The position numbers and the translations under genes were made by a program. The notes under the pieces are model-generated. The model was not told the origin of the DNA. It made no database searches and saw nothing but the letters and a program-made list of their open reading frames with translations. This document shows, piece after piece, positions 36,656 through 45,058 of a DNA stretch of 53,646 nt (position 1 is its first letter; every line of letters begins with the position of its first letter). Origin of the DNA: Phascolarctobacterium sp. (lineage in GTDB: Bacteria > Bacillota > Negativicutes > Acidaminococcales > Acidaminococcaceae); contig JAGAPX010000008.1 in assembly GCA_017623055.1 (NCBI GenBank), positions 1 to 53,646 on the forward strand, read 5' to 3'.

Positions 36656-36997
36656 TTAGCCTTGAGTTACAACGCGGATGTTATCAACTTCAAAAGCCTT
36701 TGCGATTGCAGGAAGCAGTTCACGTTCAATGTTGGTGCGGTGCAATTCACTGTTAGCAACAATCAAAATACGCGGAGCTGCGTAGTTGATGTTGTGAATT
36801 CTGCTTACAAGGCGTTTAAAGGTTTCTTCGCCAACCATTTCTTTCAAAATTTGCAGGCGAGCAAATACTTCCGGTTTTTCTTTTTCCATACGCAGTTCCA
36901 ACGGAGAGAACGGAATGGTTACAACGCGGGGGTTTTGATTAACGACAAAATTTTCCTCGCCTTCGCCAGGAACTACTAAGTCTTCTCTAATTGCCAT
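36656..36997 (-). CDS. Small protein with a DnaA domain-I-like C-terminus
   Basis: A 113-residue soluble protein. Residues about 45-110 (ILKEMVGEETFKRLVSRIHNI...RILIVANSELHRTNIERELLPAIAKAF) follow the pattern of the DnaA N-terminal domain: a first helix ending in F-x-x-x-x, a short strand giving I-L-I-V-A-N, then two helices. No AAA+ or DNA-binding part follows. The start is ATG 36997 behind GGAGGTC; an upstream in-frame extension is untranslated leader. It has its own strong promoter. Domain call is by eye; function unknown, perhaps modulation of replication initiation. Confidence 0.6.
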   Translation of the reverse strand: MAIREDLVVPGEGEENFVVNQNPRVVTIPFSPLELRMEKEKPEVFARLQILKEMVGEETFKRLVSRIHNINYAAPRILIVANSELHRTNIERELLPAIAKAFEVDNIRVVTQG

Positions 36998-37067
36998 GAG
37001 TTTGACCTCCATAAAATTTATTTTGAAATCCTTACGAGCATACCGTAAGAGGTTAAAGTTCTTTATA

Positions 37068-37096
37068 ATTATATGATAGGAATACTTTTCCGTCAA
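37068..37096 (-). promoter_or_regulatory. Promoter of the DnaA-domain-I-like gene
   Basis: TTGACG and TATAAT separated by 17 bp. A leader hairpin CTTACG-n7-CGTAAG (37031-37049) lies just downstream. Confidence 0.82.
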
Positions 37097-37160
37097 GAAG
37101 CAGGAAATTTCAAAAACAGGAAGAATACAATAGTATGAATTTAATAGGAGGGGTTTAGAT

Positions 37161-37604
37161 ATGTCCTTTTATGATGACTTTAAAAAATTTGCCATGCGTG
37201 GTAATGTTGTTGACTTAGCAGTCGGCGTTATCATCGGCGGCGCTTTCGGTAAAATTGTTTCTTCCTTAGTTTCCAATGTTGTTATGCCTCCTCTTGGTAT
37301 GCTCATAGGCAAGGTTGATTTTACCAATCTTTTCATTAGCTTGAACGGTCAAGACTACGCTACTTTGGAAGCTGCTAAAAAAGCTGGCGCACCTGTAATC
37401 GCTTACGGTTCTTTCCTTAATGCTGTACTTGATTTCGTAATTTTGGCATTCGTAGTATTCTGCATGATTCGCCAAATCAATAAACTTATGCCGGAAAAAC
37501 CGCCTGCTCCGGATCCGCGCAAATGCCCGTACTGCAAATCTGCCATTGCTGACGACGCTACCCGTTGCCCGCACTGCACTTCCCAACTTGAAGAAGCAAA
37601 ATAA
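37161..37604 (+). CDS. mscL: Large-conductance mechanosensitive channel with C-terminal zinc ribbon
   Basis: It releases solutes on hypo-osmotic shock. The N-terminal helix and TM1 are seen in [20 protein letters not shown] (residues 7-26), and TM2 in [19 protein letters not shown]. The family helix ends near 112 (KLMPEKP). Then comes a zinc ribbon, [18 protein letters not shown] (about 122-139), which standard E. coli MscL lacks. RBS AGGAGGGG. Monocistronic with its own terminator. Confidence 0.95.
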   Translation: MSFYDDFKKFAMRGNVVDLAVGVIIGGAFGKIVSSLVSNVVMPPLGMLIGKVDFTNLFISLNGQDYATLEAAKKAGAPVIAYGSFLNAVLDFVILAFVVFCMIRQINKLMPEKPPAPDPRKCPYCKSAIADDATRCPHCTSQLEEAK

Positions 37605-37610
37605 AATGCT

Positions 37611-37641
37611 CCAAGCCCTGCAAAAGCAGGGCTTTTCTTTT
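37611..37641 (+). terminator. Terminator of mscL
   Basis: A 9-bp stem AAGCCCTGC/GCAGGGCTT with AAAA loop, then TTCTTTT. Confidence 0.93.
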
Positions 37642-37665
37642 GTTAATGCCTTTTAAAAATTTTCT

Positions 37666-37735
37666 GTAAATGCTATAATTAACGTGCAAGAATTTTACAA
37701 GCTTCCTCCATGTGCGGAGAGGCTTTTTATTTTGT
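37666..37735 (+). promoter_or_regulatory. Extended -10 promoter and leader hairpin before the second brnQ
   Basis: TGCTATAAT (37669-37677) is an extended -10. A few bases after the predicted start, AAGC-TTC-CTCC...GGAG-AG-GCTT folds with a small internal loop (37698-37725) and is followed by TTTTTATTTTG, resembling an attenuator. The brnQ ATG lies 40 bp beyond. Confidence 0.45.
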
Positions 37736-37767
37736 TATCTTCATTAAATATATAAGGAGCTAAAATT

Positions 37768-39096
37768 ATGGAACAATCTAAACTTTCCCTCTCCACAATA
37801 ATTCCAATTGGCTTAATGCTATTTTCCTTCTTCTTTGGCGCAGGCAACTTAATCTTCCCGCCAGTGCTTGGACAACAGGCAGGCGATAATCTTTTATCTG
37901 CAACCTTAGGCTTCTGCTTTAGTGGCGTTGGCTTTCCCCTCTTGGGTATCTTGGCAATGGCAATTAACCGCTTCGACAATCCTGATATGATGGCGGAACC
38001 AGTCTCCCCCATGTACGGAAGAATTATTACCATTCTTTGCGCTTTGACCATTGGTCCTTTCTTCGCAATTCCTCGTACTGCAGCAGTTTCCTATGACACT
38101 GGTATCATGGCACTGCTCCCCGCAGGCATGCACGATATTGGCCTTGCATTTTACAGCGCCTTCTTCTTCGCGCTGACTTATTACTTTGCAATTAATCCTT
38201 CAGCAATCATCGACCGCATCGGCAAAGTTATGGCTCCCATGCTTTTGATTTGCCTTGCTGCCCTCGTAGGCTGTGCAATCTTAAATCCTATGGGTGATGC
38301 CCAAGCTGCTCAAGGTGCTTATGTTGACGTGCCCTTCTTCAAGGGCTTCTTGGAAGGCTACAACACCATGGACTTGCTCTGCTCCATGCTCTTTGGTGCA
38401 GCAACCATTAGCGCCATTGAACTTACTGGTGTTAAAGGGCAAAAGCAGCTGACTACTATGTGCATTTACGCAGGTATCATCGCTGCCATTTGCTTGGCTG
38501 CGGTGTATGGTTCCCTTGCTTACGCAGGTGCAACCAGCATTTCCGTAACAGGTATGGTTGCTAGCGGTGGTCAGCTCTTAAATAAAATTACCGTTCATTA
38601 TTTTGGTAACTTTGGTAAAATTGTACTGGCTTTGATTATTTTCTTCGCCTGCATCACTACCAGCATTGGTCTTTCCACTGCTATTCCTGATTATTTCTCC
38701 AAACTTACCAATGGCAAAATTTCCTATGAACGTTTTGTACTGGCAATCTGCCTGTTCAGCTTCGCAGTTTCCAACGTTGGCTTGGGTAACATTATTACCT
38801 TCTCCATCCCCGTACTGTGCATGCTCTACCCCATTACCATTGCGCTGGTTATCTTAAATGTTGGCAAAAACATTTTCAAACGTGACAAGTACATTTTCCG
38901 CGCTTGCCTTATTTTGACAACTATCTTTGCAATTTTTGACGGCTTGCGTGCTGCTGGCATTGATACTGGTGCGGCAAACGCATTCCTGTCTTCCATCATT
39001 CCCCTGTACGATATCGGCTTCGGCTGGATTACCCCTTGCTTCGGCGGCATCCTGCTGGGCTTTATTTGGAAAGCACTCGCTAAAAAGGAGGCATAA
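37768..39096 (+). CDS. brnQ: Branched-chain amino acid:cation symporter (second copy)
   Basis: A 442-residue LIVCS-family carrier with about twelve spans. It is very similar throughout to the 33808 copy (LMLFSFFFGAGNLIFPPVLGQ, LTIGPFFAIPRTAAVSYDTG, FFACITTSIGLSTA, PLYDIGFGWITPC). RBS AAGGAGC. The downstream mrp gene starts 3 bp after the stop. Divergent orientation and a different leader from the first copy suggest separate regulation. Confidence 0.95.
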   Translation: MEQSKLSLSTIIPIGLMLFSFFFGAGNLIFPPVLGQQAGDNLLSATLGFCFSGVGFPLLGILAMAINRFDNPDMMAEPVSPMYGRIITILCALTIGPFFAIPRTAAVSYDTGIMALLPAGMHDIGLAFYSAFFFALTYYFAINPSAIIDRIGKVMAPMLLICLAALVGCAILNPMGDAQAAQGAYVDVPFFKGFLEGYNTMDLLCSMLFGAATISAIELTGVKGQKQLTTMCIYAGIIAAICLAAVYGSLAYAGATSISVTGMVASGGQLLNKITVHYFGNFGKIVLALIIFFACITTSIGLSTAIPDYFSKLTNGKISYERFVLAICLFSFAVSNVGLGNIITFSIPVLCMLYPITIALVILNVGKNIFKRDKYIFRACLILTTIFAIFDGLRAAGIDTGAANAFLSSIIPLYDIGFGWITPCFGGILLGFIWKALAKKEA

Positions 39097-39099
39097 TAA

Positions 39100-39954
39100 A
39101 TGTCTGAAGAAAAACAATGCTCTAACACTTCCTGTGGTCGCTCTAGCTGTGAAGGCTGTGAACACGCAGGCAAGCATGAACCTATAGATTTTACTGCTCA
39201 TTTGAACCCTGCTAGCAACGTAAAAAAAGTTATCGGTATTGTAAGCGGTAAGGGCGGTGTGGGCAAGTCCCTCGTAACTTCCCTGATGGCTGCTTCCATA
39301 AAACGTCGTGGTCACCGTACCGCAATTCTCGACGCAGACGTAACCGGTCCTTCCATTCCCAAAGCTTTTGGTTTAGGCGGACAAAAGGCTGGTGGCAACG
39401 ACCTTGGTATCGTGCCCTTGACCAGTGCTAGCGGAATTGAAATTATCAGCGCCAACATGTTCTTGCCCAACGAATCTGACCCTGTTGTGTGGCGTGGACC
39501 TATGATTGCCAATATGGTTAAACAATTTTGGACAGACGTTATCTGGACTGACATTGACTTTATGTTTGTAGATATGCCTCCCGGAACTGGCGACGTTCCC
39601 TTGACTGTGTTCCAAAGCTTGCCCGTTGATGGTATCATCATCGTAACCTCTCCTCAAGAACTGGTTTCCATGATTGTTGCCAAAGCGGTGAAGATGGCGC
39701 AGATGATGAACGTACCAATCCTTGGCTTAGTAGAAAACTACTCCTACTTCCACTGCCCCGACAACGGCAAAGACTACAAAATTTTTGGTGAAAGCCACTT
39801 AGAAGAAACTGCTGCTGCCTACGGCTTAAAGGTTTTGGCTCAACTTCCCATTGACCCTGCCATCGCTAAGGCTTGCGATAACGGTAAGGCAGAAGAAATT
39901 GTGCTTCCCGAAATTGACAAGTGCAGTGCAGAAATCGAAAACATCTTAAAATAA
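39100..39954 (+). CDS. mrp: Mrp/NBP35-type P-loop ATPase for iron-sulfur cluster carriage
   Basis: The N-terminal 22 residues hold four cysteines (CSNTSCGRSSCEGC), an NBP35-like cluster arm. The deviant Walker A is SGKGGVGKS (about 49-57), switch I DADVTGPSIP and the DMPPGTGDVPLT block follow. In the usual bridging-cluster CxxC near the C-terminus, the second Cys is replaced (HCPDNGK). Cytoplasmic; likely scaffold or carrier for [4Fe-4S] clusters. RBS AAGGAGG. Follows brnQ with a 3-bp gap. Confidence 0.93.
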   Translation: MSEEKQCSNTSCGRSSCEGCEHAGKHEPIDFTAHLNPASNVKKVIGIVSGKGGVGKSLVTSLMAASIKRRGHRTAILDADVTGPSIPKAFGLGGQKAGGNDLGIVPLTSASGIEIISANMFLPNESDPVVWRGPMIANMVKQFWTDVIWTDIDFMFVDMPPGTGDVPLTVFQSLPVDGIIIVTSPQELVSMIVAKAVKMAQMMNVPILGLVENYSYFHCPDNGKDYKIFGESHLEETAAAYGLKVLAQLPIDPAIAKACDNGKAEEIVLPEIDKCSAEIENILK

Positions 39955-39956
39955 AA

Positions 39957-39996
39957 ACAAGACCTCGTTCCAAATTTGGAATGAGGTCTTTTAATT
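39957..39996. terminator. Bidirectional terminator, mrp / DUF1232 gene
   Basis: A 13-bp stem with one mismatch (AAGACCTCGTTCC/GGAATGAGGTCTT) with A-rich left and T-rich right flanks. Confidence 0.9.
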
Positions 39997-40002
39997 TTGG
40001 TC

Positions 40003-40422
40003 TTAGTCTAAAGCGGAAATGGTTTCGTCGCTGAAAATTTTGGACAGCATCAGCTTGGACTTCTTTTTTACGTCTTCATCAACGTAGCCTTGTACCTTTA
40101 CCAACGCAAAGGCAATTGCCACCAAGTCATCAGAGTAACCGAGGACAGGTGTCAAATCCGGCAAAAAATCTAAGGGTGCGATAAGGTAGCCAAGAGCACC
40201 CATCACAATAGCCTTCGTTCCGGAGGGAACGTCGTCTCTTTGCAGCACGTACCACAGCTGTAAAGCCTTATACAAAATTTCTGCACCGATAACCTTGCCG
40301 TACTTGGCAATTTTATCCTTTAAACCTTTTTCGCTATATTCTTTTTCGTATTCAACGAGAGCGCGGTCATTAATTTGCGCTTCGTCAAATTGTTCTACGT
40401 CGTATTTTGGTTTTTTAGTCAT
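40003..40422 (-). CDS. YkvA/DUF1232-family protein
   Basis: A 139-residue protein whose core GALGYLIAPLDFLPDLTPVLGYSDDLVAI (about 84-112) is the DUF1232 signature; this part is hydrophobic and probably membrane-associated. A charged N-terminus precedes it. RBS AGGAGGG. Family function is not established. It stands between mrp (convergent) and yajQ (42 bp upstream). Confidence 0.88.
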   Translation of the reverse strand: MTKKPKYDVEQFDEAQINDRALVEYEKEYSEKGLKDKIAKYGKVIGAEILYKALQLWYVLQRDDVPSGTKAIVMGALGYLIAPLDFLPDLTPVLGYSDDLVAIAFALVKVQGYVDEDVKKKSKLMLSKIFSDETISALD

Positions 40423-40464
40423 AATCCACCCTCCTACACAGTAAGACAGTGCTTATAGCAAATT

Positions 40465-40956
40465 TTAACGCATGTTGATGAATTGCAAGTCTACCCCAAA
40501 ATCCCCAGCTTTCAAAGTTTGAATAACCGCTTGCAGGTCATCCTTCTTAGCACCGGAAACACGAACTTGGTCGTCTTGGATTTGAGCATTTACTTTCAAT
40601 TTAGTTGCTTTGATTGCTGCAACAATCTTTTTGCCGTTTTCTTTGGAAATGCCTTGTTGAATTTCGCATTGTTGACGAACGGTGTTTTTAGCAGCGGGTT
40701 CAACTTTACCGGGAACAAGTGCACGCAGAGGCACGCCACGTTTAGCCATTTTTTGGCGGAGCATATCGATGATTGCACCCAATTTGTATTCGTCTTCAGC
40801 AGAAATTTTTACTTCTTTTTCGCCAAGTTCAATGCTAGCGTTGGAGCCACGGAAGTCGTAGCGTTGGTCGATTTCTTTTTTAACTTGGTTAACGCAGTTA
40901 TCCATTTCTTGCATATCTACTTGGGAAACTACGTCAAAGGAACTATCTTTGGCCAT
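40465..40956 (-). CDS. yajQ: YajQ-family nucleotide-binding protein
   Basis: A 163-residue protein. SSFDVVSQVDMQEMDNCVNQV (4-24), KEIDQRYDFRGSNASIEL and QIQDDQVRVSGAKKDDLQ are family blocks. Family members are reported to bind cyclic di-GMP or RNA. Two ferredoxin-like folds are expected. RBS TGGAGG. Confidence 0.95.
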   Translation of the reverse strand: MAKDSSFDVVSQVDMQEMDNCVNQVKKEIDQRYDFRGSNASIELGEKEVKISAEDEYKLGAIIDMLRQKMAKRGVPLRALVPGKVEPAAKNTVRQQCEIQQGISKENGKKIVAAIKATKLKVNAQIQDDQVRVSGAKKDDLQAVIQTLKAGDFGVDLQFINMR

Positions 40957-41005
40957 TTATATATACCTCCAGAATTTTAATTATCCTAGTTATTTTACCA
41001 CAAAC

Positions 41006-41422
41006 TCATACGTTTTTGGAAGAGTGTTCGTCAGGCATAGGTACGCCCTTATTTTTAGTCATATATTCGTGCTCTTCGGCAATCTCTTTTAAAAGCTCCA
41101 AGCCACTCCAAGTAGCATTGTGCTGGGTAAGCATAGCTTTAAGCTCAATGCGTTGAAGCTTGCTCTTACGAATTGCAACAAGCAGTTTGTCGAGGGTAGG
41201 TCTATCAAAGCCACAGAGGAAAATCATTTCTTCCGTTGCTTCGTCACCAGTATACTTTTCTTCAACGGGAGCAATGCCTTTAATGCCAGCAAGGTAGCCT
41301 ACGGGTTGCAGCATATCCTCACGAGCAACTGCTTTCACCTGCGCCTTGCAAAGAAGCGCCACCATCTTTAACATCTGCAAACGCTCCGGAGTAAAATTAT
41401 AAGCTAATATTGAACGTAACAT
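41006..41422 (-). CDS. DUF3783-family protein
   Basis: A 138-residue soluble protein. MIFLCGFDRPTLDKLLVAIRKSKLQRIELKAMLT (about 70-103) fits the DUF3783 core, in which a GF-x-x-x-x-L-D-L block is followed by a conserved strand. The start is ATG 41422 behind GGAGG; an in-frame extension upstream has no such site. Function unknown. Confidence 0.75.
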   Translation of the reverse strand: MLRSILAYNFTPERLQMLKMVALLCKAQVKAVAREDMLQPVGYLAGIKGIAPVEEKYTGDEATEEMIFLCGFDRPTLDKLLVAIRKSKLQRIELKAMLTQHNATWSGLELLKEIAEEHEYMTKNKGVPMPDEHSSKNV

Positions 41423-41496
41423 TAGTACCTCCAAATTTTTATTGAGAATATTATAGCACAATAAAATGACAAATTTTTGAAATTTGAACTTTACCA

Positions 41497-41537
41497 GCAA
41501 AAAATCCTGCTACGCTTATACGTAACAGGATTTTCTT
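41497..41537. terminator. Terminator of the CaCA antiporter gene
   Basis: Stem AAAATCCTGcTACG/CGTAaCAGGATTTT with flanking A and T runs, immediately after the stop at 41546 on the minus strand. Confidence 0.88.
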
Positions 41538-41545
41538 AACACATT

Positions 41546-42475
41546 TTACAAAATATACCACAGGTACCCGCAGTAGGAAAGAAGCATCGCAACGCCTCCC
41601 CAACGCTCCAAGGCTTTGGTAGGAAGCACGAAGAACAAGAGCATAAAGCTGGAAGCCAAGGCAATCCACATATCAAACTCGAAGGCTTTTGCAAAAGCAA
41701 CAGGGGTAATGAGCGCGGAAAAGCCTACAACGAAAAGTATGTTGAAGATGTTACTGCCCACGATATTACCAATGGCAATATCCGCATTACCCTTACGCGC
41801 CGCAGTTACAGAGGTAAAAAGCTCCGGCAAAGAAGTGCCCAACGCTACAATTGTCAAGCCAATGAAGCGCTCACTAAGACCTGCGAACTGCGCAAGCTGT
41901 GTTGCAGCACCAACAGTTACGTTACTGCCAACCATAATCAGCGCCATACCTGCAGCAGACCACAAAAGTGCTTGTCCCAAGGGATAGCCTGCAATTTCTT
42001 CGGTTTCTTCGGTAGGGTCTGCCTGTCTAGTAACAATGTACAAGTACAGCAAGTAAGCAATGAACACCGCCGCCAAAAGCGCGCCGTCCATTAAGGTAAT
42101 TACGCCATCAAGACCTTGCACGTATAAAAGCGCGGTAACTGTAATCATAAAAGGTATCTCAATTTTAATAGTAGATTTTGCTACCTTTAACCTTGTAATA
42201 ACAGCAGAGATACCCAAAATAATAAGTACATTCATAATATTACTGCCAACTACATTGCCAATAGTGATATCCGCACTACCCTTGAGTGCTGCCGCCAAGC
42301 TTACTGCCGCCTCCGGAGCACTGGTGCCCATGGCAACAATGGTCAAGCCAATAACAAGCTGGGGAATGCCAAAGCGAGTAGCAATACTCGCCGCACCCTC
42401 TACAAACCAATCTGCTCCCTTACCTAACATAAAGAAGCCTGCTACTAATAAACCAAACTGCAAAATAATGTCCAT
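41546..42475 (-). CDS. CaCA-family cation antiporter, predicted Mn2+ exporter
   Basis: A 309-residue membrane protein with about ten spans and the two inverted alpha-repeats of the calcium/cation exchanger family: AMGTSAPEAAVSLAAALKG with GNVVGSNIMNV, and ALGTSLPELFTSVTAARKG with GNIVGSNIFNI, giving the ion-binding Glu/Asn pairs. It resembles E. coli YrbG. Generic annotation is Na+/Ca2+ antiporter. The 5' leader is a yybP-ykoY-type riboswitch with its own promoter and terminator; this class senses Mn2+ and typically controls Mn2+ exporters. I therefore infer that Mn2+ is the physiological substrate, or one of them. Confidence 0.92.
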   Translation of the reverse strand: MDIILQFGLLVAGFFMLGKGADWFVEGAASIATRFGIPQLVIGLTIVAMGTSAPEAAVSLAAALKGSADITIGNVVGSNIMNVLIILGISAVITRLKVAKSTIKIEIPFMITVTALLYVQGLDGVITLMDGALLAAVFIAYLLYLYIVTRQADPTEETEEIAGYPLGQALLWSAAGMALIMVGSNVTVGAATQLAQFAGLSERFIGLTIVALGTSLPELFTSVTAARKGNADIAIGNIVGSNIFNILFVVGFSALITPVAFAKAFEFDMWIALASSFMLLFFVLPTKALERWGGVAMLLSYCGYLWYIL

Positions 42476-42502
42476 ACCAAATCTTCCCTCCAGATAAAAA
42501 TA

Positions 42503-42553
42503 AAAAACGAGACCATGCTATAAAGTCATAAACAACTTTACAACAAAGTCTCG
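42503..42553 (-). terminator. Expression-platform terminator of the yybP-ykoY riboswitch
   Basis: CGAGAC (42548-42553) pairs with GTCTCG (42509-42514), then T6. Its 5' arm is the GCGAGAC strand of the aptamer, so aptamer closure and termination compete: ligand should switch the gene on. Confidence 0.8.
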
Positions 42554-42637
42554 CTACTTACTTACAAAGCCGGATTCTCACGAATCGTACTGACGACTAG
42601 GTAAACACAACTAAGTTATGCCAGCTACTCCCTTTAT
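42544..42637 (-). promoter_or_regulatory. yybP-ykoY (manganese) riboswitch aptamer
   Basis: Minus strand, 5' to 3': AAAGGGAGTAG, a first arm closing at GTTTACC, AGTCGTCA, ATTCGTGAGAATCC, GGCTTTGTAAG, then GCGAGACTTTG. The L1 (GGAGTAG) and L3 (GTCGTCA with GCGAGAC) strands correspond to the conserved Mn2+-site loops of the yybP-ykoY class, in the right order and spacing. P1 is UAAAG/CUUUG. The predicted transcription start falls at the aptamer 5' end. Confidence 0.88.
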
Positions 42638-42643
42638 GCTACG

Positions 42644-42672
42644 AGTGTACTCCAAATAAAACTAATTGTCAA
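42644..42672 (-). promoter_or_regulatory. Promoter of the riboswitch-CaCA unit
   Basis: Consensus TTGACA and TACACT separated by 17 bp. The -35 box overlaps the trpA stop codon, so this unit is initiated independently of trpBA. Confidence 0.88.
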
Positions 42673-43442
42673 GAGTTCATCGCTGCATTCATCTTTTTAA
42701 CGTAGTCAGCAATGTTGGGTGCACCTTCCGCGCCATGCTTTTCAATAATTTCTGCAATGCGGCAATCAACAACGATACCGTCAGCAATTTTGCCAACAGC
42801 TTTACCTTCGCTGTACTTACGCACACGGTAGCCAACCGCAACGGGAACATCAGTTACCTTGCGCACTGCTTCTACCATTTCAGCAACCTTTTGTTCTACA
42901 ACGTCGTCAGCAAGGACGCCATAGTAGGATACTGCGTAAACGTAGCCCTTAGCTTCTTTAGCAATCATGGCAATTCTATCACGAGAGTTAGGAGTGATAA
43001 TTGCAATCAAAGCAATGTTGCGAGGTTCGCAGTAAGGCAAGAGTTCTTCTTTTTCTTCATAGGGAACGTCAGGAACCAGAATGCCACTTACACCGCAAGC
43101 TTCGCATTGTTCAAAGAACTTTTCGCAACCGTAGGTGTAAATAGGATTAGCGTAGGTTACCAGCACCACGGGAATATGAGTATCTTGGCGCAGTTCCTTA
43201 AGCATAGTGAAGATTTTATCAGTGGTAGTGCCTGCTGCCAGCGCACGAGCCGCAGAGCGTTGCATTTCTTCACCTTCGGCAACAGGGTCAGAGAACGGAA
43301 TACCCAATTCGATAATACCTGCGCCTGCTTCTTCCATGGCAAGAATCAATTCTTTAGTTGCTTCCAAGCTAGGGTCACCTGCGGTGATGGAAGGAATCAA
43401 AACTTTTTTATTATTAGCAAAAGCTTTAGCAATCTTATTCAT
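42669..43442 (-). CDS. trpA: Tryptophan synthase alpha chain
   Basis: It cleaves indole-3-glycerol phosphate to indole. The catalytic Glu lies in [16 protein letters not shown] (about 43-58), which also holds the catalytic Asp. [13 protein letters not shown] follows. The start is ATG 43442 (257 residues), overlapping the trpB stop by eight bases (ATGAATAA); the longer frame into trpB lacks a ribosome binding site. No terminator-like stem is seen right after the stop. Confidence 0.96.
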   Translation of the reverse strand: MNKIAKAFANNKKVLIPSITAGDPSLEATKELILAMEEAGAGIIELGIPFSDPVAEGEEMQRSAARALAAGTTTDKIFTMLKELRQDTHIPVVLVTYANPIYTYGCEKFFEQCEACGVSGILVPDVPYEEKEELLPYCEPRNIALIAIITPNSRDRIAMIAKEAKGYVYAVSYYGVLADDVVEQKVAEMVEAVRKVTDVPVAVGYRVRKYSEGKAVGKIADGIVVDCRIAEIIEKHGAEGAPNIADYVKKMNAAMNS

Positions 43443-44619
43443 GTAAGTCAACCCCCATATAACGAGCGATGGCAGCAACGTCTTTGTCGCCACGACCGGA
43501 AATATTTATAACAATGATTTGGTCTTTATTCATAGTAGGCGCCAGTTTCATAGCGTAAGCTACAGCGTGAGCACTTTCGATTGCGGGGATAACGCCTTCG
43601 ATTTTAGAAAGGTAATGGAACGCTTCCACTGCTTCGTCATCAGTTGCAGGCACGTATTGAGCACGACCAATGTCGTGGAGATAAGCATGTTCAGGACCAA
43701 TGCCAGGATAGTCAAGACCAGCGGAGATAGAATATACGGGAGCGATTTGTCCGTATTTATCTTGCAGGAAGTAAGACTTCATACCGTGGAAGATACCCAA
43801 GGTACCGTTAGCAATGGTAGCTGCGTTATCAGGATGGTTTACGCCGCGACCAGCAGCTTCAACACCAATGAGACGAACATTTTCTTCTTTAATAAAATCA
43901 TAGAAAGCACCAATCGCATTGGAGCCACCGCCAACACAAGCAATTACTGCGTCAGGAAGCTTGCCTTCTTTTGCCATAATTTGCTCGCGAATTTCTTCGC
44001 TGATAATCTTTTGGAAGTCACGCACGATTTCCGGATAGGGATGGGGACCCATTACGCTACCCAAAATATAGAAGGTATCTTCGCAACGTTCAGTCCATTC
44101 GCGCATTGCTTCGTTTACAGCGTCTTTCAAGGTCATGGTGCCACTTTCAACAGCAACAACCTTGGCACCAAGAAGTTCCATTCTAAACACGTTAAGGGCT
44201 TGGCGTTCAGTATCTTCCTTACCCATGTAAACTACGCATTCCATACCCATAAGAGCAGCAGCAGTTGCAGTTGCTACACCATGTTGACCAGCACCGGTTT
44301 CTGCGATAACGCGGGTCTTGCCCATTTTCTTAGCCAAAAGAGCTTGACCAAGTACGTTGTTAATTTTGTGAGCGCCAGTATGGTTCAAATCCTCACGTTT
44401 CAAATAAATCTTAGCACCGCCCAAATCCTTAGTCATACGTTCAGCGTAGTACAGCAAGGAAGGTCTGTTAGCGTAGTCACGATACAAAGCTTTCAGCTCT
44501 TCCTTAAATTGGGGGTCGTTTTTGTAGTGCTCGTATGCTTCTTGCAGTTCCAGCACTGCGTTCATCAAAGTTTCGGGGATGTATTGTCCACCGTGAATAC
44601 CATATCTACCTTTGGTCAT
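43435..44619 (-). CDS. trpB: Tryptophan synthase beta chain
   Basis: PLP enzyme joining indole and serine. The PLP lysine is in [14 protein letters not shown] (about 75-88), and the phosphate loop is [10 protein letters not shown] (about 228). [14 protein letters not shown] at the N-terminus is the TrpB1 beginning. The 394-residue length is normal. Placed behind a tryptophan T-box and followed by trpA; trpEGDCF are not in the window. Confidence 0.97.
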   Translation of the reverse strand: MTKGRYGIHGGQYIPETLMNAVLELQEAYEHYKNDPQFKEELKALYRDYANRPSLLYYAERMTKDLGGAKIYLKREDLNHTGAHKINNVLGQALLAKKMGKTRVIAETGAGQHGVATATAAALMGMECVVYMGKEDTERQALNVFRMELLGAKVVAVESGTMTLKDAVNEAMREWTERCEDTFYILGSVMGPHPYPEIVRDFQKIISEEIREQIMAKEGKLPDAVIACVGGGSNAIGAFYDFIKEENVRLIGVEAAGRGVNHPDNAATIANGTLGIFHGMKSYFLQDKYGQIAPVYSISAGLDYPGIGPEHAYLHDIGRAQYVPATDDEAVEAFHYLSKIEGVIPAIESAHAVAYAMKLAPTMNKDQIIVINISGRGDKDVAAIARYMGVDLHE

Positions 44620-44676
44620 TTTTCTTTCGCTCCTTACATCAGCTAAATTTTTGCTGTTGGTGTGGTGCTTGCATAT

Positions 44677-44709
44677 AAAAAGCCTGCCCCTGATTGCTCA
44701 AGGACAGGC
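44677..44709 (-). terminator. Terminator of the trpBA T-box leader
   Basis: GCCTGTCCTTGA...TCAGGGGCAGGC stem, then TTTTT, on the minus strand, just downstream of the T-box sequence. Confidence 0.88.
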
Positions 44710-44961
44710 GAAAATTACATTTACCTGCGGTACCACCTTGTTTCACTGCAATGCAGTGCTCTTTCGCAGAGTGCCAACACACCCCTCGTCCTTAACGCAG
44801 ACGTTACGTTAGCGGATACTCTCGTAAAAACGATTTCCCCGTACCCTCAACGGTCCATTTATCGAACTGCATCTCTATCCGGCTCCCAGCACCCCGAACT
44901 CTCTGTAAGCGCATCTTTCGACTTGATCTCCGTCTCAACGGTTTGTGGTTATTATTAAACT
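44710..44961 (-). promoter_or_regulatory. T-box riboswitch, tryptophan specifier (TGG)
   Basis: Minus strand: Stem I features AGAGAG and GGTGCTGGGAGCC (distal loop region), then the specifier segment ATAAA-TGG-ACC-GTTGAG (TGG at 44855-44857), then the conserved T-box AAGGTGGTACCGCAGG (44726-44740) followed by the terminator. Uncharged tRNA-Trp should pair with both sites and allow readthrough into trpBA. Confidence 0.95.
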
Positions 44962-44967
44962 GCTAAT

Positions 44968-44996
44968 AGTGTACCACCGTCAATCTTTTGCGTCAA
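44968..44996 (-). promoter_or_regulatory. Promoter of the trpBA T-box unit
   Basis: TTGACG and TACACT separated by 17 bp, ending just before the leader. Confidence 0.82.
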
Positions 44997-45058
44997 CATA
45001 TTTTTTCATTGGCGTTGGTATTCTAAAAATAAAGGTCTTTTCTGTAAACCAGTTTACA

